NCBI RefSeq assembly: GCF_902686445.1
Contig: NC_062229.1
Span: 4,187,503-4,251,502, forward strand
Direction: 5' to 3'
DNA length: 64,000 nt
Source of the DNA: Sciurus carolinensis
Lineage: Eukaryota > Chordata > Mammalia > Rodentia > Sciuridae
This document shows positions 20,701 to 28,600 of the stretch, piece after piece (the stretch's first letter is position 1; each line of letters begins with the position of its first letter). The notes beneath the pieces are model-generated. The model was not told the origin of the DNA. It did no database searches and saw nothing but the letters and a program-made list of their open reading frames with translations. Position numbers and translations under genes: made by a program.

Positions 20701-21769
20701 TTCCCATCCCCATCACCACCGTCACCATCATCACCATCCTCATCTCCATCATCCCCATCATCCCCATCATCACTATCCCCATCATCACCATCACCATCAT
20801 CACTATCCCCATCATCCCCATCACTATCACCATCACCATCACCACCATTATCCCCTTAATTTCCTTCATTTTCACCCTCAATATCCTCCTCACCACCACT
20901 GTAATCACCCTCTTATCACCTCATCACCATCATACATCCAGTTCACATGGTGTCTGACAACATAACTTTATAATGAAGGGAGTTGAATTTCACTGCGATG
21001 AGTCAACAGGAGCAGGGCAGACATCACACGGAAAGCCAGCGAGGGAGTGGCCCAGAGTCAGGCTTGGCCTCTGGATCTTCAGGTTCCCATTTTAGAGCTC
21101 TTTCTCCTGGGCCACGCTCTGTCTGTAACACAAGCTTCTGTATTTCTCAAACTTCTAGGTGCGAATGGAATACAAGAAGTGGTTTAGACGGGTGCGGAGG
21201 GGTGTTGAAACTGAAAGTACGGAGATGTCTCGCTCCACTACCCACACCAGAATGGTAAGCCCAGTATAAATATTTGTGAGAAGATAAAAAAATGGGGACA
21301 CCGTGTGAAACAGAAGGGAAGGCAGTGAAGCAGAGGAAGGAGAAGGAGGGGGCGGGCTGGGAGCGGGAAGGGCTGCAGGATGAAGCCGACATGTATGGAT
21401 ACATGTATGGATAAATGTACACGTATGGATAGATCACAGCGAGTCCCAGGCTTATGTGCAAGTCTACTGCACCAATTGAACCCAGCCAGTGGGCAGGAGG
21501 AAGACCATTAGAGCAGAGCAAGGGGCTGGGGATGGGGAGGGAGGGCAAGGGAAGAGCCGGGGTCAACTCTGTTAGAGTGTGCCAAAGCTCTCAGGTGTCA
21601 GGATGTCCTCGGGGAGCTTTGGACCTTGCAGAACTCCTAGCTGGTCTCTAGGCAAGCTAGACGTTTTGGTTAATTTCTGATGTGATAGTTTCTCCTTCCC
21701 TCCTTGTGACCTCCCCCACCCTCTGCCATGCAGGAGGAACCAGGAAAGTCCTCGGAACTGGTTCACTGA
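1110..21769 (+). CDS. ADGRE4: Adhesion GPCR of the EGF-TM7 (ADGRE/EMR) family, 3' part of gene, probably ADGRE4
   Basis: Twelve exons join in one open frame: 1110-1150, 1605-1740, 2023-2121, 3845-4029, 5203-5370, 6517-6711, 14825-15060, 16892-16958, 17519-17610, 18615-18795, 21159-21254 and 21734-21769. Together they give 1,532 nt, about 509 residues plus a stop. All junctions keep phase and have AG/GT sites. The product is a cell-surface receptor of myeloid-type cells: GAIN domain, GPS autoproteolysis motif (C-x-C-S-H-L-S), seven class B2 helices and a short cytoplasmic tail. Helix sequences resemble EMR2/EMR3/EMR4 ([40 protein letters not shown]) much more than ADGRE1 or CD97. Proximity to a V2R gene and the EEVGQTVG helix 6-7 loop favour ADGRE4; ADGRE3 or ADGRE2 orthology is the alternative. 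The EGF and signal exons lie upstream of the window. Confidence 0.85.
1605..1740 (+). CDS. ADGRE4: ADGRE4 exon: start of the GAIN domain
   Basis: The exon opens in phase 0 after TTTCTTTAAAAG and encodes [20 protein letters not shown], then [20 protein letters not shown] and TRLDL. This matches the helical GAIN subdomain A of EMR proteins. The donor GTAAGG at 1741 is preferred over a weaker GTTAGA at 1730, because only the former gives the phase needed by the next exon. Confidence 0.8.
2023..2121 (+). CDS. ADGRE4: ADGRE4 exon: GAIN domain, central part
   Basis: The acceptor TGCCGTTTCCAG and donor GTACTG bound 99 nt that enter and leave in phase 1. They encode [20 protein letters not shown] followed by [12 protein letters not shown]. 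The two cysteines and an N-x-T sequon fit the EMR3 segment that carries paired cysteines before the last GAIN strands. Confidence 0.8.
2475..2615. repeat. Old hAT-Charlie-type DNA transposon fragment (MER5-like)
   Basis: The words AAAGGACCAGATAG, TTTTAGGC and AACAGCCATAGA, in this order and spacing, recall the MER5/Charlie consensus. It is strongly diverged and intronic. Family placement is from memory. Confidence 0.5.
3356..3577 (-). repeat. (TG)n tract followed by an antisense composite ID/B1-like SINE
   Basis: A TG dinucleotide run at 3356-3386 abuts ID-like sequence on the complement (CCAGGGATTAAACTA, CACATCTCCAGCCC). B1/7SL-like antisense words follow (GTTGCTCAGGGCCTC, CTCAGCCTCCCGAGTGGCTG, GGGATTACAG). 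This dimeric arrangement is typical of sciurid SINEs. It lies in the ADGRE4 intron before 3845. Confidence 0.65.
3845..4029 (+). CDS. ADGRE4: ADGRE4 exon: GAIN subdomain B
   Basis: The exon follows TTCTGTTTTCTCAG and ends at GTGAGC. After completing a split Asp it encodes [20 protein letters not shown] and later [18 protein letters not shown]. The 'YxSLGN...FF' and 'LSEPVxLTFQH' patterns are hallmarks of EMR2/3/4 beta strands ahead of the GPS. It ends in phase 0. No stop or frame break is present. Confidence 0.93.
4200..4830 (+). repeat. Old L1 3' end fragment (sense)
   Basis: CCCATGTTCACGGCGGCACTGTT matches in pattern the end of L1 ORF2/3'UTR ('catgttcattgcagcactatt'). CATGATCTCACTGACG and GGGATCTAGAAAAAGTCAAA follow in the usual order. 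It is highly diverged and has no coding capacity. Confidence 0.6.
5203..5370 (+). CDS. ADGRE4: ADGRE4 exon: GPS motif
   Basis: The exon is bounded by CTTCTCTTTCCAG and GTACCAAGG, is phase 0 to 0, and encodes 56 residues. It carries the full GPS signature: LCVYWE, a GG-x-W turn, ST-E-GC, then [15 protein letters not shown]. The H-L-S tripeptide needed for autoproteolysis between Leu and Ser is present, so the receptor is predicted to be cleaved into two subunits. Cleavage itself is inferred. Confidence 0.95.
6517..6711 (+). CDS. ADGRE4: ADGRE4 exon: transmembrane helices 1 and 2
   Basis: The acceptor GTGGCCCGCAG and donor GTAGGT frame 65 codons in phase 0. Helix 1 ([20 protein letters not shown]) is followed by a short basic/polar loop ([13 protein letters not shown]). 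Helix 2 ([16 protein letters not shown]) and the loop INRTEPE come next. This is class B2 topology and close to EMR2/EMR3. Confidence 0.95.
6960..8941 (-). mobile_element. 5'-truncated L1, antisense, in the helix 2 - helix 3 intron
   Basis: The 3' end lies near 6960. The complement carries ORF2 C-terminal remnants, for example [19 protein letters not shown] (8457 downward) and [20 protein letters not shown]. These closely match the second L1 of the window. It is truncated near 8941 within the reverse transcriptase region. Flanks TTAGCACAGTA (near 6948) and TTAGCACACAGTA (near 8946) look like a target duplication with a 2-bp indel. Stops and indels make it inactive. Confidence 0.85.
9385..9800. 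repeat. Diverged L1 3' end fragments
   Basis: An antisense piece (about 9385-9470, AAAATTGACAAAGTGG) is followed by a sense piece (about 9680-9800, TGTACATGTATTGAAATGCC, then CCATGTGTCAATTC and an AT-rich tail with ATAATAATA). Word order matches old mammalian L1 3'UTR ends. Confidence 0.45.
10565..10790 (+). repeat. MIR SINE interrupted by an ID SINE
   Basis: GTGTGACCTTGGACAAG at about 10599 and CTTCTCTGGGCCTCAATTTC after 10733 are the conserved core and 3' half of MIR. They are separated by the ID insertion listed separately. Confidence 0.7.
10622..10725 (+). repeat. ID SINE (tRNA-derived) with poly-A tail
   Basis: GGGCTGGGGAGATAGCTCAG and GGTTCAATCCCCAGCACCGC are the A- and B-box regions of rodent ID elements. 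They are followed by an A run of about 25. Matching AGATTTGAG at each edge marks the target duplication, so the insertion is directly datable as younger than the MIR that it splits. Confidence 0.85.
11493..11690 (-). repeat. Antisense composite SINE (ID + B1-like)
   Basis: A T-rich start is followed by GGGATTGAACCCAGG (ID part). The B1-like words GAGACAGGGTCTTGCTAAAG, CTCCTGCCTCAG and GCTGGGATTACAGG come next. The layout is the same as in the element at 3386-3577. Confidence 0.7.
11721..11965 (+). repeat. Polypurine microsatellite: (GA)n-(GAA)n-(GAG)n
   Basis: A GA run (from about 11725) passes into AAG triplets (from about 11779) and then GAG triplets (from about 11836). Bases 11721-11910 are all purine; one T at 11911 is followed by more purines to 11965. 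It lies in the ADGRE4 intron between 6711 and 14825. It yields a Glu/Arg-rich open frame that I regard as an artefact of the repeat. Confidence 0.95.
11966..14824. other. ADGRE4 intron, no gene recognised
   Basis: This is a moderately GC-rich stretch (12000-12900) followed by ordinary intronic sequence. Open frames here lack splice sites, conserved motifs or codon structure. A palindromic-looking, repeat-like segment at 14440-14660 was not identified. Confidence 0.5.
14825..15060 (+). CDS. ADGRE4: ADGRE4 exon: transmembrane helices 3 and 4
   Basis: The exon follows CTCTTCCTTGCAG and ends at GTAAGC in phase 2. It encodes [20 protein letters not shown], then [15 protein letters not shown] (helix 3 and loop) and [19 protein letters not shown] (helix 4). 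The conserved Cys of helix 3 and the 'LLEG' and 'GYGIPA' motifs of the adhesion family are present. Confidence 0.95.
15870..15995. repeat. hAT-Charlie/MER5-like DNA transposon fragment
   Basis: ACTATTTTTGGCTCTGCAGG, GGCAACCACTCAGCATTGC and GAAAGCAACAATTGACAAT follow the MER5-type order. This second diverged copy is better preserved than the one near 2475. Confidence 0.55.
16892..16958 (+). CDS. ADGRE4: ADGRE4 exon: extracellular loop 2 and start of helix 5
   Basis: This short exon lies between CTTTTGCTCCACAG and GTAGGT. It completes a split His and then encodes [20 protein letters not shown]. The CWL motif supplies the conserved loop-2 cysteine of the family, and W-S-F-x-G-P-V is typical of EMR helix 5. 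It ends in phase 0. Confidence 0.92.
17519..17610 (+). CDS. ADGRE4: ADGRE4 exon: end of helix 5 and intracellular loop 3
   Basis: The exon follows CTGTTTCCACAG and ends in phase 2 at GTAAGA. It encodes [20 protein letters not shown] followed by [10 protein letters not shown]. The 'LSSLNxEVSTIQxTR' loop is nearly identical in pattern to EMR2/EMR3. Confidence 0.93.
17701..17915 (+). repeat. Two adjacent ID-like SINE fragments
   Basis: GGGGCTGGACATGTAGCCCA with GGCCCTGGGTTCCATC (17701-17775), and GCTGTGGTTCAGTGGTAGAG (17826-17910), both carry tRNA-derived ID box sequences. They are diverged, and each lacks a long A tail. Confidence 0.6.
18615..18795 (+). CDS. ADGRE4: ADGRE4 exon: transmembrane helices 6 and 7
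   Basis: The exon follows TTTATTCCCCAG and ends at GTAAGA in phase 0. It encodes [20 protein letters not shown] (helix 6), a longer outer loop [14 protein letters not shown], and [20 protein letters not shown] (helix 7). The loop is about three residues longer than in EMR2/EMR3, which supports ADGRE4 over those paralogues. That judgement is from remembered family sequence. Confidence 0.95.
19000..19230. repeat. Ancient interspersed repeat, family not named
   Basis: GTGTCAGTCAGGGTAAG...CAGTGGCTTACAATGATAAA with later CAGAGGGAAAAGA is a word order I recognise from a widespread mammalian repeat. I cannot assign the family name with confidence. Confidence 0.35.
19400..19505 (+). repeat. MIR SINE fragment
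   Basis: GTAACCTTGGGCAGTATGCC and CATGATTTTCTCATCTGCAG match the MIR core and 3' region. It directly borders the CAT satellite that follows. Confidence 0.55.
19507..20860 (+). repeat. CAT/CCATCA-type satellite with higher-order units
   Basis: About 1.35 kb of CATCAC and CCCCAT permutations, with G nearly absent from this strand. Longer periods are visible: CACTAGCACC recurs with a 69-bp period near 19761-19830, and CCCCACCATCATCACC recurs every 36 bp at 20225, 20261 and 20297. The tract lies in the last-but-two intron of ADGRE4. It creates a 467-codon open frame on the plus strand and Met/Gly/Val-rich frames on the minus strand. Both are repeat artefacts. Confidence 0.95.
21159..21254 (+). 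CDS. ADGRE4: ADGRE4 exon: proximal cytoplasmic tail
   Basis: The exon lies between CTCAAACTTCTAG and GTAAGC, is phase 0 to 0, and has 32 codons. It encodes [20 protein letters not shown] then [12 protein letters not shown]. 'VRxEYKKWF' is the juxtamembrane motif of EMR tails. The Ser/Thr-rich end offers possible phosphorylation sites (inference). Confidence 0.9.
21734..21769 (+). CDS. ADGRE4: ADGRE4 last coding exon and stop
   Basis: The acceptor CTCTGCCATGCAG gives 11 codons ([11 protein letters not shown]) followed by TGA, in the phase set by the previous exon. The 3'UTR continues from 21770. Candidate AATAAA signals occur at 22884 and 22969 but lie in A-rich sequence, so the polyadenylation site is unresolved. 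The acceptor and phase agree, but so short an exon needs RNA support. Confidence 0.65.
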   Translation, partial: EEPGKSSELVH

Positions 21770-24395
21770 AGAGACACCCTGTCCTGACTGCAGCTGATTC
21801 AGCTCCTCCCTGCTTCTCAGCTGGAGACCGAGAACTGGCTTGTGTGTCCACGGTGCCCCGTGTGGCCGCACACTGATCAGACTCATGCCACCCTTTCTCC
21901 CTAACCATGAAAAGTCTGGACTTGGCTATTTTGGCTTTTATTTCCATAGAAAGAATAGGGTATGCACCTTGGGCATAACCTGGGGGGCTTGCACCCGTAT
22001 TCACAGGGCAATTAAGTGCAATGAAGTGTTAGAAAGATGCTTTTCACGGAGGGGGACCATCGGTGGATTCTCTTCCTCCAGCTGTTGCCTCCTTGCCTGG
22101 GATGCCGGGCCTGAGGCCCCGCTCTGGCCTCTCTGCAGGTGTTGAGGGTCTTGTACCAGCACCCCAGGTCCACATAGCCTAAACAAAAACCACAGAAATG
22201 GGACTGATTTCCTGCAGGGCAGAAGCAGCCACCACCCTTGTCTAGGGACACATTTTCAGGAGAAATCCTGGGCAAGTAAGTTACTGCCATTATCCCCACC
22301 TTTCTTCACTGGGGGATCTTTGAACTTGCATGTATACCTGAGTTAAAGATCGTCCTGTCTAGTGTCATTTTTCACATGACTTAGCAAGTGTACCCAAATA
22401 TACACATCACCATCATCTGACTTTATCTGAGGACATTGTGTGAAATCATTTTAAATTACAATGACTGTCCATGTTAAAATAACAGGCAAGAGTCACCGCA
22501 ATTTATTTGAGGAAATTTTAAATAACCTGAAATTTGGTGATTTGATGTGTGTTTTTGGGTCATGGACAAAGAATTGTGGGCTTTATTGTTTAGTGAGCTC
22601 AAACGTCATCTGCTCGTGGAAACAATGCAACCAGGCTGTGACCTTCTCCCCCTGCTGGCTTTGCAATTATGTGGTTCCCTTGGAAGTGTTAAAATTAAAG
22701 GACATTCACTTTTCTTTTGAAATGTGTGCATGCAGGGCAGCTTTATATACCATGCGATGTCAAGCTTGCATGAAGTGTGATGACAGGAATGGTGTGAATG
22801 TAACTGTGCACAACCACAGAAATGAAAAGTTGTACCCAAGTGTGTACCATGAATCAAAATGCAGTAGGTAAGACATAAAAAATAATAAAAAAGTAAACGT
22901 AGTTAAACAACAACAACAAAAACAAAAAAGGAGAAATAGACCAAAAAAAAAAAAAAACAAACTTACCTGAATAAAACTTTCAAAATATGCAAACTTCTTG
23001 GGCAGGTGGTGGGTGCTGGTGCTTGGTCCCACTGGCTGCCGCTGCTCTCTGGTCAAAGTTGGAAATGGACAATGAAAGCAGACCAGCTGTTGGGCGCTGG
23101 CCTCTGTATTGGACATCTTTCTCCTCCTCTCCAAGGCTGCCTTCTTTCCTCCCTGCCTCTCCCATCCCTGGTCTTCTCTTCGAGAGCCTGCTTGGCTTTT
23201 CCTTTCTAACCCTCTTCCTTATTCAGACTCCCAGTGGACTCCGCCTCCGCTCTGCTTACAGCCTGACTTGCCTCTCGCGTGCCATGTGCTGTGTCACTCA
23301 CGTGTGAGTGCCGGTCAGGACGCCCTGGATTACAAACCTCTTGGAGGCAAAAATGAAATTGATGGTATACACACTTATGGTTTGAAAGGAGACTTTCCCA
23401 CAATGCATAAAGTAAAAAGAGAACTCTCTGTCCTCTACCTGACCAGAGATACCTCCCCAGGACCCATTTGTTGTTCTCCAGAATTTTTGGTACCTGTATA
23501 TTAATGAATATGATTTATGCATTTGTTTTAAAAAGATAAATGTGATCTAAGAATACATGCTGTTCTGCAACTTGCTTTTCTTCAATTAATAATATGCCCT
23601 GGGGCTGGGGTTGTGGCTCAGTGGTAGAGCGCTTGCCTAGCAAGTGTGAGGCACTGGGTTTGATTCTCAGTACCACAAGTAAATAAAATAAGGGTTCACT
23701 GACAACTAAAAAATATTAAAAATAATAATAATATGCCATGAACTGCTTTCCATCCATGTCAGTCCATATAAGAATGCCTCTTTTCTTATGGTGTTTCTTG
23801 CTTTATTTAATTAATTCATCAGTAAAATATATGTAGACTGGAAAAAAAATGAAAAAGATGGTAAATTAACTGATCTTTGTCTTCTTCTAATCATTATTTC
23901 CAAAGCTCTGTAGTACCAATAGTTCAGGCTGGATAATTGCTTATTACTTCCAAATAAGTAATATTCAACTGCCAGAAGACAGTTCTCAGTAGTCATGACA
24001 ACCAAAACTCTCTTTAGACATTGCCCTGGGGAACAAAGCTGCCCCCAAAGAGCCCTGGCCTGGGGATCAGCTCCCAGCCAACGACACAGTGGCTGTGGGG
24101 TTAACTACAGACTTAGGAGGTGGCTTCGAACTGGAAAGCTGGGGAAGAACAGCCTTCCAACAGCATCTGACAGCAGGAGCAGACCTAGGTCTGTATTTTG
24201 GGGGATTAAGACTGTATGATATTAACGTATGTCCCTAGCACGCAATCTTGTCATTTAATTTTGAAGAACTAGGTAATAACTGAATCCTGCCTTGAGTTTT
24301 CTTTGAACTGTACTGAAACCAGGTATCCTGAAATGTTAGAAGAGGCAAAAAGTTTAAAAAGTCCAAGTTGTGGAATCCGCCTGGCTGCCTCCCAG
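21770..24395. other. ADGRE4 3' flank with one ID SINE
   Basis: I recognise no further exon. The plausible 3'UTR start, A-rich simple sequence near 22870-22960 and the ID element at 23588 are the only interpretable parts. Confidence 0.4.
23588..23722 (+). repeat. Sciurid-type ID SINE
   Basis: GGGGCTGGGGTTGTGGCTCA, GTAGAGCGCTTGCCTAGCAA and GGGTTTGATTCTCAGTACCA are followed by AAATAAAATAA and a CTAAAAAATATTAAAA tail. The extended tail with 'CTAAAAAATATT' is the form found in squirrels, marmots and ground squirrels. It is a main clue to the host lineage. Confidence 0.85.
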
Positions 24396-24399
24396 CTGA

Positions 24400-24520
24400 T
24401 GACCGTGGACGTGAGCACAAGGGGTTTGGCCACAAAGAACAGGGAGACAGGACACTGGCAGGAAGACGGATGGAGCTGGAGGACATGATGTTAAGCAAAA
24501 GGAACTCAGCTCAGAAGGAC
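24400..24520 (+). repeat. L1 3' region fragment (sense)
   Basis: GGATGGAGCTGGAGGACATG and ATGTTAAGCAAAAGGAACTC match the L1 ORF2 end/3'UTR junction words. The remainder to about 24800 is too diverged to call. Confidence 0.5.
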
Positions 24521-25199
24521 AGTGTCACAGTGTCTCTGGTGCGGGATTCAGGGGCAAATGCAACCTGAATGCAGAACAGGGCTGCCAGGGAAGGGACTGG
24601 AGACCAGGGCAGGAGAGTGTGACAGGAGGCGGATACCAGCAGAGCACCTTGTGGGCAGGTGTGGCCAGTCCACAGCAAAACCCATTGTGTGGTCAAGGAG
24701 GAGTGCTAGTGGTTATCATTTTAACAATCCAGAGGAAACAGGAGCTCTGCAAATATGTGAACAGAGGCCTTGTGAGCTAAATACTGTTTTTGGTGGCTGA
24801 ATACTTAATAAAGCAGTGTATTTTCACATTCTCCATACTCTGTGTTTCCTTTAGTTCACTGCATGCAGCAGGATGCCTCGATCAATAGTCGTGCAATAAA
24901 TATTCATTCTGTGATGGGTGGAAGTGAGTTTGTACAAATCAGTGGCTCTTATTCTACGTCCGACTTGAATGCAGGTCCTCAGGGCCTGGGAGTGAACACC
25001 GGATGAGCTCAGGTGCTCAATGTTGGGCTCATGTTTTTTGGTAGGAGGCTCTTGATGGAAATTTCATTTTGAATAGCTACAAAGAACGGATTTGGTGTCA
25101 TCATGTGACTTCTTTTTCCCTATTCTGGAAAGGTGAATCAAGCATGATAAAATCAATTACATTTTGAACCTTTATGCCTCAACATAATATACATTTTTA

Positions 25200-25625
25200 A
25201 GGAAAAATTTATTTTAAAAACATTTTATTGGTTCATTGTGATTATGCACAATAGTGAGACTCACTGTGGCACATTCACGCATGCACACGGCATGGTCTGG
25301 TAGGGTTCCTCCCCATCTCCCTCCCCTGAGGCCCCTCTTCTACTCTCCTGGTCCCTTCTCTTTTCATGACATCCACTTTTTCCCTTTCTTCTCTCTCATT
25401 TCCATGTATGAGAGGAAACATGACCCTTGACCTTCTGAGTCTGGACTATTTCACTTAACGTGAAGCTCTCCAGTTCCATCCATCTTGCTGCAAATGACAT
25501 CACTTTGTCCTTGGTTTTGGCTGAGTCAAACTCCACTGTGCCTACACGCCACGCTTTCTTAATCCGCTAGTCTGTTGATGGACACCGAGGCTGGTGCCTT
25601 GACGGGGCAATTGTGAGCTGCCCGG
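25200..25625 (-). repeat. Old L1 3' end, antisense
   Basis: The complement shows the usual 3'UTR order. On the plus strand TTTTATTGGTTCATTGTGA, CTCCAGTTCCATCCATCTTG and CTGTTGATGGACACCGAGGC appear in the expected sequence. It is more diverged than the L1s at 6960 and 53565. Confidence 0.6.
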
Positions 25626-28600
25626 CTATAAGATGGGATGCTTGCATCACTAAGTGCCAAGAGAACTGGTGAGTCTCCAGGAAGACCTGGGAGGGACGCC
25701 TGCTGGTGAAGCTTGTGGCCACCTTTACACACCTGCAAGCTCAGCATGGCCAGGAAGGAGATGGCCTCTAAGGGGAGACTCTGCACGTAGCTGGAATGAG
25801 CGACTCTTCCAGAAACTGCGGGTGTCCACGGCAACTCCCGAGGGAGTTCTCTGAGGTCATCAGGCGTGACTGGCTGGGAGGGATGGTGTGTGTGGGGGAC
25901 CGAGTGTCCTGTGGGAACTGCGCACCCCCCAGTGGAAGAAACCATTAACCAAAACCCACTTCCTCTTTGACCCGGGCTGGTGTGTTTGCCAGCTTCCTGG
26001 TGGTAAGTGTGGCCACCCCATGGAGCGCTAGCCCAGGGACCAGAGCCACGTGCGAAGCTCCCAGGTGGGATCATAAAACCCTCTGCTGTGCTGCTGCAGG
26101 CTGTTTCCTCCTTCCAGCTCTTGGAGATGGAGATGGCCTTAAAAGATTTGGGGGGCATATATTGGTGTCCCCAAACTACTACCCAGAGTCCCAAAACTAC
26201 TGGGTTGAGGGAAATTACCCATATAGATCAAGAACAACCTCCTTGGACTTTTACATGGAACAAAAATAAATCTGTTGTATTTAAGCCATTGCATATTTTG
26301 GGCCAGCAGCTAGTGTCCTGGTGACAGCGTTCTTACCAAGTCTTACCAAGCTCCGGACTGGAGATCCTGGGCCAGCAAAACTCTCCCCTGGGGCTCCAGA
26401 ATCAGGCCTGAGAAAGGCGATCTTTAACAAACCCTCTGTGAGTGTGAGCAGCAACTAAACAGCCTGACCCAAGGGAGAAGGCAGATGTGGAGCTGGCAGT
26501 GTATTAAGTATCAGGAAAGAGAAGTGCTCTGTGCTGTGGGAGCATGAGTGGGGTGCCCTAGCTGGACCCTAGCCTTCCCTGAAGGTTCCCTGAAAGAAAA
26601 GTCGGGTAGTATCTGAGATCCAGATCTACAGGGTCAGGCATAGCAGGAATCCAGTCCCACTTATAAAACTTACTGTGAGACCTTCACAAGTGGCTCCAAC
26701 ACTCTGAACTTTAGTTTCCTCATCCACAAAACAGGAATAATAATTCTTCATTCTTCCTTCAAACCCACCCTTTCCTCTTCTCCACTCCAAAGGTGGCCCT
26801 GGAGGTGGGCTGGAAGTTCAGTGGGTTTCTGATTGGAAAACATGGCCATGAGCTATAAAGTGATTTAACTATCGCACACAATGAGAAGTCCAAAAGTGGG
26901 TGATCCTGTGCCAGATCAAAGGTGGTCTACAGCCATTAGCCATCTTTGCCAACCTCAGTGTCTGAGAGACAGCTGGAGAATCTTCCAGCATCTTTTCTGT
27001 GTTCTGGGGTAGAGGAAAGTTCTGGTGCAGTGGGCTTTTTGATTGGTGGCTCTCCACCTGCTCTTGCTTCCCCAGCCTCATGCCAATCAACACAGCCCCC
27101 AGCTAGGGTGACTGACTGTCCCCAGTTCCCTGCATCATGTCCATAGCCCAGTCATGCCAGGGCAGTGGGACCGGCTGTCAAGAGGCCAAAGTCAGTACCC
27201 AAGGTGGCCTTCAAGGCACCAGGCTTTGAGAGACGTCATTGAGAATGACTGGCGGTGACAGCCTCCCCACCCCTCGCTGCTTTGAAAGCTGGCCTCCTCT
27301 CCGTCGTGGGGATTTGCCTGGCAGCAGCCGGCTGGTGAGTGGTGTGTGTCCTTTCCACAGGGCCCTCGGTTCTGCTCCAGCCGCTGCTGCGAGCGGGCTT
27401 CTCTGTTAGACGCAGGAGCAGGGCATCGTCGGCGTCAGCTCAGTCTGCTGGTGTGAGCCGCATCCCAGGGAGCAGCAGCCCTGGCCCACGTGCAGAAAGC
27501 AACTTTCTGCAGACGACATTCGCCTGTCCTGGTTCCTGAGTGCTTGAGAGCGAGCCAGTGTCCTTCAGGGTGATACCTACCCACCCAGCCCAGCCCGGGC
27601 TGCTCCCCTCTTCCCTCAGCTCAGCCAGGCTTTGGGGAGTGGAATGGTGGCACTCAGAGACATGTTGTTCTATTGCCCTCCTTTTCTTTAAGGACGATCC
27701 AGCCTGGGACAGGAGAGATTCTCCGATGTGGGAAACTGGGATGGCTGGCTTACCCTAACTCACCTGATGCCCCAGGAAGAACAGAGGCTGGTGGCAGGCT
27801 GTCCCTGATGAGGCTTGGGCTAGAGCCCAGCTGACATCCGACAGGGAGAGTGCTGATTGCCGTTGCACCAGGAAGCGAAGCCCTCAGTGGCTCAGGAAGG
27901 GGAGAAGTCTGATATTCACATGTGTGCTTGCAACAGGTGGGGCTGGGCAGGGTTGGCGTTAGGAAACCCATTTCAAAGTCACTTCTGAGTGCCTTCAAGA
28001 CGATGCGAAGTGGGGAAGGCAACCACCTGCCGAACAAATCTCATTCTAGGGCTGAAGTGTCCCTTGCTCCCACTCACCTCTGAGTGCACAGGTTGGTATT
28101 GCCAATCTCTGAGTCTCACTCTGGGGCTTCGCTTTGGTTTATTTTTTAATGTTTTATCAAGCACATGGGGCCGGCATTGTGGCTGCTGGTTTGGTCACAG
28201 CATCTCAAAGTTAGCAATGTTCTATCTACTTGCCCGATCTTTACCTCTGGGCACTGTGTGCAATGAGGGGGCCAGAATGCTCTGCAAGGGGACAATGAGC
28301 TGGTGACATCCTGCAGAGCTGCGTGTTCATTACAATGCATTAGTCAGACATGGGGCCCAACTGTGGAAATTCTGCCCCCTGGAAACCCCGAGGCTGTTAA
28401 CAAAACAGTGAATAAGATTGTAGTTTCCTTCCTGTCAGAGCTGTGGTTAAGAGAGCTGCGTTTTCCCTGTGTGGTGAGTCTTAAACAGCATTTTTGTTTT
28501 GTTTTGTTTTTGGTTCCAAGAAACTTACATTTTCTTCCACTAGAGTGGCAGATGGTTCCAAGAAACTTACATTTTCTTCCACTAGAGTGGCAGATCTGGA

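Noticed and set aside
19456..20859. 467-codon His/Ile/Thr/Ser/Pro-rich open frame
   Set aside because: Entirely the CAT satellite, which lacks stop triplets in several frames on both strands. It sits inside an intron.
20168..20908. 246-codon Met/Gly/Val-rich minus-strand frame
   Set aside because: Same satellite read on the other strand.
1110..21769. Assignment as ADGRE1 (F4/80) or CD97
   Set aside because: Helix 1-3 sequences ([29 protein letters not shown]) differ from the patterns of both and match the EMR2/3/4 group.
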